Source: Bacillus sp. FJAT-22090
Lineage (GTDB): Bacteria; Bacillota; Bacilli; Bacillales_A; Planococcaceae
Assembly: GCF_001278755.1 (NCBI RefSeq)
Contig: NZ_CP012601.1
Span: forward strand, 1,612,001-1,676,000
Reading direction: 5' to 3'
DNA length: 64,000 bases
Each line of letters starts with the position of its first letter. Position 1 is the first letter of the stretch. The notes under the pieces were generated by a model. The model was not told the DNA's origin and made no database searches. It saw nothing but the letters and a program-made list of their open reading frames with translations. This document shows positions 19,094 to 27,837 of this stretch, one piece after another. The position numbers and the translations under genes are program-made.

Positions 19094-19153
19094 TCAATTA
19101 AATCATATTATGAATAATACCTTCGACTCCCTAAAAACTTTGAACAGTCTAAT

Positions 19154-20302
19154 CTAGTTTTTATTCGTAAAATCCTTTAGTTTATCGCCTAATACATCAC
19201 TTATAGAAAATCCTTTCGACTCTTCTGGTAATTGATAGTCGTCTAAGTTGTAGTCGTTCTCATTTTCAATAAGTTCTTTAATGCTTAAAGATAAACGTTT
19301 GTCCTTACTATTAACATCAAGAACTTTCACTTCCACTTCTTCGCCCTCTTTTAGCACTTCATGAGGAGAAGTAACATGCTTATGCGCAATTTGAGAAATA
19401 TGAACTAGACCCTCGACACCAGGGAATACTTCTACAAACGCACCATATGAAACGATGCGTCTCACCGTACCCGTTAATACAGAACCTTTAGATGCTTTAT
19501 CTTCAATTTCTGTCCAAGGTCCTGGTAAAGTATCTTTAATAGATAAAGAAATTCTTTCTGAATCTCGATCTACTGATAATACTTTTACTTTTACTTCTTG
19601 TCCTTCTTTTAATACATCCGCAACATTGTCTAAATGATCATGAGATATTTGAGAGATATGAACAAGACCATCCACACCGCCAATATCAACAAAAGCACCG
19701 AAAGATGCAATTCGCTGAACAGTTCCCGAAATTATATCTCCGCTATGAATATTTTCAAGCGTTTTCTGTTTACTTACAGCTTTTTCATCTTCAACAACTG
19801 CTTTATGAGAAAGAATAAGCCTATTTTTTTCCTTCTCTAATTCCACAATTTTAAAGGTTAACACTTTACCTTTATAATCCTCAAACGACTCTACGAAATG
19901 ATCCTCGATTAAAGATGCCGGGATAAACCCTCTCACACCTAAATCAACGACTAAACCGCCTTTTACTACTTCTTTTACTTCTGTTTCAATCACTTCACCT
20001 GATTGAAATTGTTTTTCAAGCTGATCCCAAGCTTTTTCTGCATCTACTTTGCGCTTGGAAAGGACAAAATTTGCTTCTTCTACTTTTGTAATCATTAACT
20101 CTAATTCTTCACCGATGGAAACGGCGTCGGATGCTTTTTCAATATGCAAGCTCGATAGTTCACTGATTGGAACTATTCCATCAAAAGGTGCACCTTCGAT
20201 TGTTACGATTGCTGACTTCTCGTCTACTTGCGCAATCGTCGCTTTTACTAGATCTCCCTCTTTAAACTCATGTGAGTCAACTAAGTTCATTTCTTCTGAC
20301 AT
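19154..20302 (-). CDS. ypfD: S1-domain RNA-binding protein (RpsA homologue)
   Basis: A 382-residue protein with four S1 repeats, at about 15-85, 100-165, 185-255 and 270-340; each shows a G-x-V/I...G-F-V core such as [14 protein letters not shown] and [15 protein letters not shown]. Gram-positive versions are shorter than E. coli S1 and their ribosomal role is weaker. The ATG at 20300-20302 follows GAAGGAGG. It lies downstream of cmk and plsC, as rpsA lies after cmk in many bacteria. Confidence 0.94.
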   Translation of the reverse strand: MSEEMNLVDSHEFKEGDLVKATIAQVDEKSAIVTIEGAPFDGIVPISELSSLHIEKASDAVSIGEELELMITKVEEANFVLSKRKVDAEKAWDQLEKQFQSGEVIETEVKEVVKGGLVVDLGVRGFIPASLIEDHFVESFEDYKGKVLTFKIVELEKEKNRLILSHKAVVEDEKAVSKQKTLENIHSGDIISGTVQRIASFGAFVDIGGVDGLVHISQISHDHLDNVADVLKEGQEVKVKVLSVDRDSERISLSIKDTLPGPWTEIEDKASKGSVLTGTVRRIVSYGAFVEVFPGVEGLVHISQIAHKHVTSPHEVLKEGEEVEVKVLDVNSKDKRLSLSIKELIENENDYNLDDYQLPEESKGFSISDVLGDKLKDFTNKN

Positions 20303-20398
20303 ATGATTATCCTCCTTCACAACGTCTCTTCTCTATTTTATGCGAACAAGCACAGAAATACAAAAGGAAGCCCTTCTCAAATTGAAAAAAGATTTGAT

Positions 20399-20989
20399 TT
20401 ATTTCGTTTTTTTATGTTGCTCTAGTAGTACCCCAATACTCTCCATTATAACTTCAGTCACTTCATCAGCAGAAGCTTTCCGCTCTCTATAAGGTTGAAT
20501 ATCTATCATATCTCCGAATACAATTTTTAACTTTCTAAATGGTTTATAGGGACCGATAATCGCACAAGGAACTACATTTGCATCTCCTCTTAGCGCAAAA
20601 AAACCTGCCCCACTAAAACCTTTTCCTAGCTTTCCATCTTTACTTCTTGTCCCTTCTGGAAAAAGACCTACTACTTCTCCATTCTTTAAGAGTTTAATAG
20701 CCATACGCAAGGCATCTCTATCACTCATCCCTCTTTTTACTGGAAAAGCATTTACTCCAGGAAGAATATTTTTCAAGATTGGAATATTAAATAATTCTTC
20801 CTTCGCCATAAAATTTACTGGTCTTGGTGCATTAATACCCACTACTGGTGGATCTAAAGCATCAATATGATTTGCACATAATAGAATTCCTCCCTCTTTT
20901 GGGAACTTTTCTATTCCGATTACTTCAAATCGGTATATAGGTTTTAAAGCAGCATAAACAACTGTCTTCGCAAAGGAATATAGATTCAT
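20399..20989 (-). CDS. plsC: 1-acyl-sn-glycerol-3-phosphate acyltransferase
   Basis: Acylates lysophosphatidic acid to phosphatidic acid at the membrane. The 196-residue product has the catalytic NHxxxxD motif (NHIDALD near residue 41), the PVKRG region and FPEGTRSKDGKLG. The ATG at 20987-20989 follows GAAAGGATG. It overlaps the end of cmk by a few bases of leader, so cmk and plsC are probably co-transcribed. Confidence 0.93.
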   Translation of the reverse strand: MNLYSFAKTVVYAALKPIYRFEVIGIEKFPKEGGILLCANHIDALDPPVVGINAPRPVNFMAKEELFNIPILKNILPGVNAFPVKRGMSDRDALRMAIKLLKNGEVVGLFPEGTRSKDGKLGKGFSGAGFFALRGDANVVPCAIIGPYKPFRKLKIVFGDMIDIQPYRERKASADEVTEVIMESIGVLLEQHKKTK

Positions 20990-20990
20990 A

Positions 20991-21665
20991 TTAAGCCATC
21001 CTTTCTTTTGCAAGTTTCATAATTTTCTCAGATACTTCTTCAATTGTAAGTGAGGTAGTGTCTATAAAAATTGCATCCTCTGCTTGTACTAAAGGTGAAG
21101 CTTCTCGCTCACTATCCAGCTTGTCTCGAAGTTCTATATCATTCATAAGTTCTTCTAGACTGGACTCAATACCTCTTTTATTATTCTCACTAAACCTTCT
21201 TTTTGCACGTTCTTCTACACTTGCAGACATGAAAATTTTTAACTCAGCATCAGTTAATACGGATGTACCAATATCTCTACCATCCATTACCACACTTCCG
21301 TTTTTCCCCATCTCTACCTGTCTACGCACCATTTCTTTACGTAATTCGGCATGTGCTGCAACTACAGAAACGGATGCTGTTACTTCTTTTGAGCGAATCT
21401 CCTCTGTTACCTCTTGATTATCTAGAAATACTTGCTGTCCTTTAGGAGAAGGCTTTAACTCAATCGATGTTTGTTTAAGTAAGCTAGTTAATTTATCTTC
21501 ATCTTGCAAATCTATGTTTGATTGAATGGCTTTATACGTTATTGCACGATACATGGCTCCTGTATCTACATATGTATATCCAAGTAATTCTGCAGTCTTT
21601 TTAGCAATAGTACTTTTCCCTGCCGCTGCAGGACCATCTATTGCTATTTGTATTTGTTTTGTCAT
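20991..21665 (-). CDS. cmk: Cytidylate kinase
   Basis: Phosphorylates CMP and dCMP. The 224-residue product has the P-loop IDGPAAAGKST at about residues 8-18, DTGAMYRA and MDGRDIGTSV. The ATG at 21663-21665 has GGAGG eight bases upstream; an earlier in-frame start adds 8 residues and overlaps that site. The cmk-plsC-ypfD order is common in Bacilli. Confidence 0.96.
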   Translation of the reverse strand: MTKQIQIAIDGPAAAGKSTIAKKTAELLGYTYVDTGAMYRAITYKAIQSNIDLQDEDKLTSLLKQTSIELKPSPKGQQVFLDNQEVTEEIRSKEVTASVSVVAAHAELRKEMVRRQVEMGKNGSVVMDGRDIGTSVLTDAELKIFMSASVEERAKRRFSENNKRGIESSLEELMNDIELRDKLDSEREASPLVQAEDAIFIDTTSLTIEEVSEKIMKLAKERMA

Positions 21666-21719
21666 ATTTGTAGCCTCCACTCTATTCAAGTATATTTTAG
21701 CATAAATTCGTACGTAAAA

Positions 21720-21745
21720 AAAAAGCCTGTATAAACAGACTTTTT
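21720..21745 (-). terminator. Weak terminator of motI
   Basis: AAAAAGTCTGT pairs with ACAGGCTTTTT with one mismatch, followed by further T residues on the minus strand. It starts at the motI stop. Confidence 0.6.
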
Positions 21746-22393
21746 TCAGCTCATTTCTCTTTTTCTTAATGATAATTGGCGCTCAAAACAAAAGCGAACT
21801 ATTTGCTGTTTATCTAAGTCATCTGTATCAGTAAATTGAAGAGAGGCTATATGTTGCTGCCCTCTTTCCCATATTCGAACAACTGCTGCAGTTGTAGTAA
21901 CATATTTAATGTCACCATTATTAAAAGCAAGAGGAATAAGTAAAGAAATTTCGTCCCCTTCTTTAAACCTAACTTCCCGATTCAGTATAACAGCTGTTCC
22001 TCCTGCACTAAGATCATCCGTAACAAATTGGTATTTTTCATCTTCAAATTGTATGGAGATATCTAAAGCAGTAGTAACTCGAACAAAATCTCTTCTTTGA
22101 ATTTTTATTATTTCCGAGTCACCTGGATAAAGAAGCTTTATCATCGGTATTTGCCCATTTCTCTTACCCAATACTTCTGTTTGAAAAGCAAACGCGGATT
22201 TAGATTCCTCTACATAAGAAGCACGAAGTTGAGCACCATCAATGAAAAAAGCGGTTCTATTCGTATTTGTATCTATCGGATAGTCAACATATATAAATTG
22301 TTCATCTAAGTCAACCACTTTACATCGATATTTCTCTGCTTTGTCTGTAAACGTAGGCTCTAGTATTAAATTAGTCCCAAGTTTAATTTCCAT
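21746..22393 (-). CDS. motI: PilZ-domain c-di-GMP receptor, flagellar brake
   Basis: A 215-residue YcgR/YpfA-type protein. It has an N-terminal YcgR-like barrel (about 1-95) and a PilZ domain with both c-di-GMP motifs, QRRDFVRV (RxxxR) and DLSAGG (D/NxSxxG). In B. subtilis the homologue MotI binds c-di-GMP and disengages MotA from the flagellar rotor. It lies between ypeB and cmk as in B. subtilis. The ribosome site AGAGGG lies immediately after a long hairpin. Confidence 0.9.
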   Translation of the reverse strand: MEIKLGTNLILEPTFTDKAEKYRCKVVDLDEQFIYVDYPIDTNTNRTAFFIDGAQLRASYVEESKSAFAFQTEVLGKRNGQIPMIKLLYPGDSEIIKIQRRDFVRVTTALDISIQFEDEKYQFVTDDLSAGGTAVILNREVRFKEGDEISLLIPLAFNNGDIKYVTTTAAVVRIWERGQQHIASLQFTDTDDLDKQQIVRFCFERQLSLRKREMS

Positions 22394-22406
22394 ACTTTTA
22401 TCCCTC

Positions 22407-22442
22407 TTTAAGTGTCATAATAGTTCTATTATGACACTTAAA
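22407..22442 (-). promoter_or_regulatory. Perfect 17-bp hairpin between ypeB and motI
   Basis: TTTAAGTGTCATAATAG and its exact complement are separated by two bases. On the minus strand it ends with AAAGAGGGATAAAAG, so there is no T-run; instead the last stem bases lie next to the motI ribosome site AGAGGG. It may be an attenuating structure, a processed 3' end for ypeB, or a protein-binding site. Confidence 0.7.
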
Positions 22443-22466
22443 AGTACATTTTTCTATAAAAAATGT

Positions 22467-23747
22467 TTAAGGGAGTTTTTCTGAGTGCAATATCTCATGA
22501 TTTTCTGTATCGATATAAATTCTATATGTGCCAATAGAATCATTTTTTGTTAAAACTTCAAAAGCTAGTCTTTGTTGTAATTCTTTATTTTCAACATAAG
22601 CTAAACGTTCCTCTTCCACTGAAAAATCACTTGAGAACATCTCTTTATAGTTCAGTGGCTTCACTTCTTGAGGAGCAATTTTTTCTTTTTGAATATATTC
22701 CATTGCGTTTAACCCAAGTAATTCACCATTATCTTTTGCAACCTTTAGTTGAATTCCATCTGCATAAATTAATGCGTCATTCTCCGAATCCTTTCTAGCA
22801 AATGATAAATGCCAAGCTATATTGTTCTCACGGTACTCCACCATTTCGGTATCCGCATAGTCAAAAGCTTTCATATAGGTTGAAGCTTTTTCTTTTAATT
22901 GTTCAACGGATATTGCTGTTTGATCAAATGGTCTCTCCATTAAGTAAGATAATAAATGACCACCCTTTTTAGTGAAGTCAGCATATCCAATACGAATTCC
23001 CTTATGGAACTGAATATGGTAAAAAGGATATGGTGCATCTTTGGAACTCTCCGTAATATGAATTGTAGCATCTTTAAATTCTGGGAATAACTTAATAAAT
23101 TTTTGTTTCATTTGTTCAGCAGTAACTTCTGAATCCTCTATATGTTTAAGATCCTTCTTTTTCTGTTGATCCGTCTCACTAGCCGTCATTGGAAAATCAC
23201 TTTCCGTGTAGGTTTTCACTGAATTTCCAAGTGACTTCCAATTCTTTTCACTACTTTTATTTACTTTATTATTCACAAACGAATTGACTATATAATCTTT
23301 CGATCCGTCCTCTCTGTTTGTAAAAGCCCATTGTTCAGAAAGCGAACGTAAATTGTCACGTGCATTTGACATATTTTTTTGCCAATCTTCAATTGGTACT
23401 TTTCCCTCTTTTACGAGTGAAGCACCATTTCCGATACGATTTAAATAATTCATCCATGCAGTAGAAGTCTCACTATCGATTGGTAATGCTGAAATTGATG
23501 CACGAACATCAGAAGATAGCCTCCATACATCGTCCAATGGTTGTTCTAGTGCTTCTTTATCTTGAAATAATAGAGTTTGATCAATTGAGTCACTTAGTTT
23601 TACTAATTTTTCTGAAGCAGATGTTAATTGATTGGAATACTGAATAGCCAGCGCATTTTCTAACCGGTTATTCTTTGCTTGAACTGAAAAATGATAGACA
23701 AGGAATATGACAGCGACAGATGCAATTATCCATATATACTTTTTCAT
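22467..23747 (-). CDS. ypeB: Germination protein YpeB
   Basis: Partner of SleB; needed for its localisation and stability in the spore inner membrane. The 426-residue product has an uncleaved N-terminal helix (residues 3-22), a helical N-terminal domain, and three C-terminal PepSY-like repeats, each about 70 residues. The ATG at 23745-23747 has AAGGAG overlapping the sleB stop. Expression is expected with sleB under sigma-G. Confidence 0.94.
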   Translation of the reverse strand: MKKYIWIIASVAVIFLVYHFSVQAKNNRLENALAIQYSNQLTSASEKLVKLSDSIDQTLLFQDKEALEQPLDDVWRLSSDVRASISALPIDSETSTAWMNYLNRIGNGASLVKEGKVPIEDWQKNMSNARDNLRSLSEQWAFTNREDGSKDYIVNSFVNNKVNKSSEKNWKSLGNSVKTYTESDFPMTASETDQQKKKDLKHIEDSEVTAEQMKQKFIKLFPEFKDATIHITESSKDAPYPFYHIQFHKGIRIGYADFTKKGGHLLSYLMERPFDQTAISVEQLKEKASTYMKAFDYADTEMVEYRENNIAWHLSFARKDSENDALIYADGIQLKVAKDNGELLGLNAMEYIQKEKIAPQEVKPLNYKEMFSSDFSVEEERLAYVENKELQQRLAFEVLTKNDSIGTYRIYIDTENHEILHSEKLP

Positions 23748-23756
23748 TTTATCTCC

Positions 23757-24545
23757 TTATGAACAAAAAATATGCTGTCCGATTTTTTTAATTTGAGGTC
23801 TTGACCAAATCCACTCACTTGTAGCTGTATCAGGGTTAAAGTAATAGATAGCATTTTCTGTAGGATCCCAACCATTTAATGCGTCTAAAACTGCTTCTTT
23901 TGCTCGTTCGTTTGGCTCTAGCCAAATTTGACCATCAGCAACTGCAGTAAAGGCTAGTGGCTGAAAAATTACTTCTGATACTGTATTTGGAAAATCTGGA
24001 TGCTCCACTCGGTTTAATATAACTGCTGCAACCGCAACTTGCCCTTCGTATGGCTCTCCCCTTGCTTCTCCATAAACGGCATTCGCAATTAACTTTAACT
24101 CTTTTTCAGAGTATTTTGGGGGAAGCTGCATATTCGTGCTTTCTGCTTTTTTGTTTTTTACCTGCTTATCTAGGTCCGTTCCACCATAATAGGTAAAACT
24201 GTTGCCTTTATTAAGTTGACCATGCACATATTGTTTATCGTACTTAGATGCATTTACTAGTTTCTTTTTAGTGCCTTCCCCTAGAATCCCATCAATAGGA
24301 AGTCCATATTTCTCTTGAAAATTTCTTAATGCCCAATACGTGCTATAGCCAAATTTACCGTCTATTTGACTTGTATAAAACCCAATGTATTGAAGTCTTG
24401 CTTGTAATTCAATTACATCGTCACCAAAGGCACCCCGTTCTAATACCTGGGTGGAAAATGCCTGAGTTGATTGTTCCTGTTGTATAAATGCATAGCTTCC
24501 AGAAATAAAGACCAAGCTAATTAGGATGTATTTTATCTGTTTCAA
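23757..24545 (-). CDS. sleB: Spore cortex-lytic enzyme SleB
   Basis: Lytic transglycosylase acting on muramic-delta-lactam cortex peptidoglycan at germination. The 262-residue product has a signal peptide (1-30), a PG_binding_1 domain (about 36-100; LQARLQYIGFYTSQIDGKFGYST) and a Hydrolase_2 domain with the catalytic glutamate region VYGEARGEPYEGQ. The start is TTG at 24543-24545 with AAAGGAGAG upstream. It is the first gene of the sleB-ypeB operon. Confidence 0.95.
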   Translation of the reverse strand: MKQIKYILISLVFISGSYAFIQQEQSTQAFSTQVLERGAFGDDVIELQARLQYIGFYTSQIDGKFGYSTYWALRNFQEKYGLPIDGILGEGTKKKLVNASKYDKQYVHGQLNKGNSFTYYGGTDLDKQVKNKKAESTNMQLPPKYSEKELKLIANAVYGEARGEPYEGQVAVAAVILNRVEHPDFPNTVSEVIFQPLAFTAVADGQIWLEPNERAKEAVLDALNGWDPTENAIYYFNPDTATSEWIWSRPQIKKIGQHIFCS

Positions 24546-24566
24546 ATGACATCTCTCCTTTATAAC

Positions 24567-24595
24567 TAGCTTGGGTAAGAAATCGATAAATATAC
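24567..24595 (-). promoter_or_regulatory. Candidate sigma-G promoter for sleB-ypeB
   Basis: On the minus strand GTATA, 17 bases, then CAAGCTA. This fits the forespore sigma-G pattern (GHATR, 17-18, CATNHTA) except one position of the -10. B. subtilis sleB is sigma-G dependent, which supports the reading. Confidence 0.5.
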
Positions 24596-24604
24596 AAAAA
24601 AAAT

Positions 24605-25306
24605 CTAGCTACGGCTAGATTCTTCTTTCAAAAAATATTCATGATGTTCAAACCTTTTATGACGTGAAAGTATATGTGCTTTTTTTACTTTGGATAAACC
24701 GAATACCCATAAAAACAACATAAATGGAACCATTAATAGCAAATTTACATCCTTGATGATTAAAATACTATTATAAGTAGCATGTAAAAAGAAGGTTGCT
24801 AAAAGAGCATAAGCAATTTCATATTTCACTTTTTTCGTCACTGTGAATTTCGCTCTTCCTATGTAATATCCCATCACTACGCCAAATAATGCATGACTTG
24901 AAACCGGTAGTAAGGCACGTAAAAATGCTTGATTCATCCCAAAATTCAATAAAAACAGTATGTTTTCAACTGTAGCGAATCCAAGAGAAACACTTGCCCC
25001 ATACAAAATACCGTCATAAGGATCATCAAACTCAACATGTTTATAAATAGCAATTATAAGAATCAACCATTTAAAAAATTCTTCTAGTGCACTTGTTACT
25101 AATACTTGGTGGATAAATATAGATGAAAACACATTTTCTTGTTGAATTACATGTTGTATGAATAAAATAGGAAAAGTTAATATAGCACCGTAAATAAATG
25201 TATGTAACAATAACCTAGAAGGTTCTTTTGCAATTTCCTTACGTAGGTAAAAATAACTTAAAAGTGCAAGAGCCGGAGCTATTGCAACGGAAAGCAGTAT
25301 AAACAT
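24605..25306 (-). CDS. prsW: Intramembrane protease PrsW
   Basis: Glutamic intramembrane protease; in B. subtilis it makes the first cut in anti-sigma factor RsiW. The 233-residue polytopic protein has the ABC-type motifs SALEEFFKW, FATVEN and SSHALFGV, and about seven hydrophobic helices. The ATG follows GAAGGAG. No sigW-rsiW pair is in this window. It lies upstream of sleB, as in B. subtilis. Confidence 0.92.
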   Translation of the reverse strand: MFILLSVAIAPALALLSYFYLRKEIAKEPSRLLLHTFIYGAILTFPILFIQHVIQQENVFSSIFIHQVLVTSALEEFFKWLILIIAIYKHVEFDDPYDGILYGASVSLGFATVENILFLLNFGMNQAFLRALLPVSSHALFGVVMGYYIGRAKFTVTKKVKYEIAYALLATFFLHATYNSILIIKDVNLLLMVPFMLFLWVFGLSKVKKAHILSRHKRFEHHEYFLKEESSRS

Positions 25307-25384
25307 ATCCTTACTCCTTCCATATAACTATATCTATTATACATTATAATTTTGCTAATTTGTAAAAATAACGGAGGTGTTTCT

Positions 25385-26356
25385 ATGAAAAATATATTAT
25401 TAATCCACACAGGCGGTACTATTTCTATGCAAATTCAGGCAGAAACAGGAGCTGTCATCCCTATAGAAAATAATCCTATTTCGATGGAAGGAGAAAAATT
25501 AAAAGAATATGCAAATATTAAAGAAATTGAAGCTTTTAATTTGCCATCTCCACATATTACTCCAAAAGAAATGCTTTTGTTAAAACAAATGATAGACGAG
25601 TCTATTCAAAAGGACCATATAGAAGGAGTAGTCATAACTCACGGAACGGACACTTTAGAGGAAACAGCATATTTTTTGGACTTAACCGTGGATACTACTA
25701 TTCCAATTGTACTAACTGGTGCGATGCGTTCTTCCAATGAAGTAGGATCAGATGGATTATATAATCTATTATCTGCTGTAAAAGTTGCAAGTTCTGATGA
25801 TGCAAAAGACAAAGGGGTGTTAGTTGTATTAAATGATGAAATACACACAGCCGAAAATGTTACAAAAACTCATGCCAGTAATGTAAGTACTTTTCAAAGT
25901 CCTCAGTATGGTCCGATAGGTTTTATATCTAAATCTATAGTACATTTTCACCATTCACCAAATCATCGAACTGTGTTTCCTATTCAAAGTATTGCGAAAA
26001 GAGTCGCTCTCTTCAAAGTGTATGCGGGAATGGAGCCAGATCTGTTAGCTTCATGTGTTGAATTAGGGTATGACGGAATTGTATTAGAAGGATTAGGTCA
26101 GGGAAATGTACCCCCAAGTCTTCTACCAATTATCGAGGAAAGTATTAAAAAGGATATTCAGATTGTACTCGTTTCTAGATGTTTTAATGGTATTGCGCAA
26201 GATGTGTACGGATATGATGGTGGAGGAAAAAGCTTAAAAAATGCTGGTGTTATATTTGCTCCAGGATTAAATGGGCAAAAAGCAAGGTTAGCACTTTTAA
26301 TAGCACTAAACCATCCAAATAAAACAAAAGCTATGGAAAATATTTTCTCTATATAA
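25385..26356 (+). CDS. ansA: L-asparaginase, type I-like
   Basis: Hydrolyses asparagine to aspartate and ammonia. The 323-residue protein shows both active-site threonine motifs, HTGGTISMQ at residues 8-16 and HGTDTLEETA near 88, and lacks a signal peptide, so it is cytoplasmic. The ATG at 25385 has AACGGAGGTG upstream. Unlike B. subtilis ansA it has no aspartase partner. It sits, plus strand, where B. subtilis has gudB between ypdA and prsW. Confidence 0.93.
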   Translation: MKNILLIHTGGTISMQIQAETGAVIPIENNPISMEGEKLKEYANIKEIEAFNLPSPHITPKEMLLLKQMIDESIQKDHIEGVVITHGTDTLEETAYFLDLTVDTTIPIVLTGAMRSSNEVGSDGLYNLLSAVKVASSDDAKDKGVLVVLNDEIHTAENVTKTHASNVSTFQSPQYGPIGFISKSIVHFHHSPNHRTVFPIQSIAKRVALFKVYAGMEPDLLASCVELGYDGIVLEGLGQGNVPPSLLPIIEESIKKDIQIVLVSRCFNGIAQDVYGYDGGGKSLKNAGVIFAPGLNGQKARLALLIALNHPNKTKAMENIFSI

Positions 26357-26384
26357 ATTAAGAATAAGCAAACAGTGTTAGATT

Positions 26385-26411
26385 GTAGGCAAACTCTTCG
26401 CGTTTGCCTAC
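26385..26411 (+). terminator. Terminator of ansA
   Basis: A perfect 10-base stem GTAGGCAAAC with a 7-base loop, 29 bases past the ansA stop and followed by GGTCTTTTACTTT. Confidence 0.7.
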
Positions 26412-26518
26412 GGTCTTTTACTTTAACAATAAATGCGGATAAATAATATTGATGATTTCCACTTCGCTTGCCATTAATAGAGCAGGTTTTAGTCACTTAA
26501 ATTTTTTCAATTAGTATA

Positions 26519-26730
26519 GAAAATCGTTGAAAAAGGCGACACTTCTACGGGAATAGCATTAGCCGAAGACTACGCAGCTGAGGGGAAGGGAATCTAAGTT
26601 CGCCGCATCCTGCTCCTGCGCAAAGCTCGTCGCAAAAGAACTTTTGCGGCAACGATTTCATGACCAACATCGTGTTGGCCTAGAAGGCTAAGGCAACGTC
26701 CGCGGAAAGGGAGCCGTTTCTACGATTTTC
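26519..26730. repeat. 212-bp intergenic repeat-like element with 9-bp terminal inverted repeats
   Basis: The ends GAAAATCGT and ACGATTTTC are exact inverted repeats. The interior is GC-richer than its surroundings. GGCGACACTTCTACGGG near the left end and GTCCGCGGAAAG near the right end match, in reverse orientation, the element at 56336-56461. It also holds a CCAAC-GTTGG hairpin near 26672. No ORF of note. It lies between ansA and ypdA, which converge. Confidence 0.7.
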
Positions 26731-26845
26731 TTATTTATCGGACTACATTATTAATAAAATTAAATTCTATGACTTTTTCAGTGCCCTCAGAAAAGTTAAA
26801 TGCTTACGATTAATCGAATATTATCTATAAAGAATCGATTATCTA

Positions 26846-27820
26846 TTAGTTACCTGTTCTTTTTCGTTCTATTTCCTTTGCAATCAGATTACCATGAAAT
26901 CGTCCGTTTTCAATAAATATTTCATTTGCATTATTTCCTGCAGCAATCACCCCTGCAATAAAAATGCCTTCGATATTCGTTTCCATTGTATCCACATTAA
27001 AGGTAGGTCTACCAGTCTCCTGATCGATAATAACTCCCATTTTAGTTAAAAAATTATGGTCTGGATGATAACCTGTCATCGCAAATACAAAGTCGTTCTC
27101 TACTTTGAAATCACCATCTGGTCCTTTTAAATACACAAACTGTTCGTCAACTTCTAACACCGAGGTATCAAAATGCATAATTATTTCTTTATTACGGACA
27201 AGTCCCTCAAATTCAGGTAAAATCCAAGGTTTAATGCTTGGTGAATAATTACTACCACGATACACAACTGTTACATTTGCACCTGCTTTATTTAACTCTA
27301 AAGCAGCATCAATTGCGGAGTTTTTGCCTCCTATTACTAAAACATTTTGGCCAAAATAAGGATGACCTTCTTTAAAATAATGTAGAACCTTGGGTAATTC
27401 TTCTCCAGGTATCCCCATATAGTTAGGTTGGTCGTAATAACCTGTTGCAATGATGACATTCGAAGCATGATAAATTGCTTTTGAAGTTGTCACTAGAAAA
27501 TGTTTATCTTTTTTTTCTACACTTTGTACAAACTCGTACTTTTTAACTTGTATGTTTTTTAACTTAACAACTTCTCTATAATAGACTAACGCTTGATTTC
27601 TCTTTGGCTTTCTTTCTTCTACAATGAATGGTATATCGCCTATCGATAGTTTCTCACTTGTACTAAAAAAAGTTTGGTGGGTAGGATAATTATATATTGC
27701 TTCCACGATATTTCCTTTTTCTATAACTACACAATTTAAACCAATTTCCTGAGCAGCGATTGCTGCTGCAAGTCCGCATGGTCCTCCACCAACAATGAGT
27801 ACGTCTATGTTTTGATCCAC
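26846..27820 (-). CDS. ypdA: Bacillithiol disulfide reductase YpdA
   Basis: FAD- and NADPH-dependent reductase of oxidised bacillithiol. The 324-residue product has the FAD motif GGGPCGLAAA at about residues 11-20, with the conserved cysteine of the YpdA family in that loop, and the NADPH motif GGKNSAIDAALEL; GIFIAGV closes the FAD domain. GTG at 27818-27820 has AAGGAAGGAAG upstream. Function relies on family knowledge. Confidence 0.9.
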   Translation of the reverse strand: MDQNIDVLIVGGGPCGLAAAIAAQEIGLNCVVIEKGNIVEAIYNYPTHQTFFSTSEKLSIGDIPFIVEERKPKRNQALVYYREVVKLKNIQVKKYEFVQSVEKKDKHFLVTTSKAIYHASNVIIATGYYDQPNYMGIPGEELPKVLHYFKEGHPYFGQNVLVIGGKNSAIDAALELNKAGANVTVVYRGSNYSPSIKPWILPEFEGLVRNKEIIMHFDTSVLEVDEQFVYLKGPDGDFKVENDFVFAMTGYHPDHNFLTKMGVIIDQETGRPTFNVDTMETNIEGIFIAGVIAAGNNANEIFIENGRFHGNLIAKEIERKRTGN

Positions 27821-27837
27821 ACTTATAACTTCCTTCC

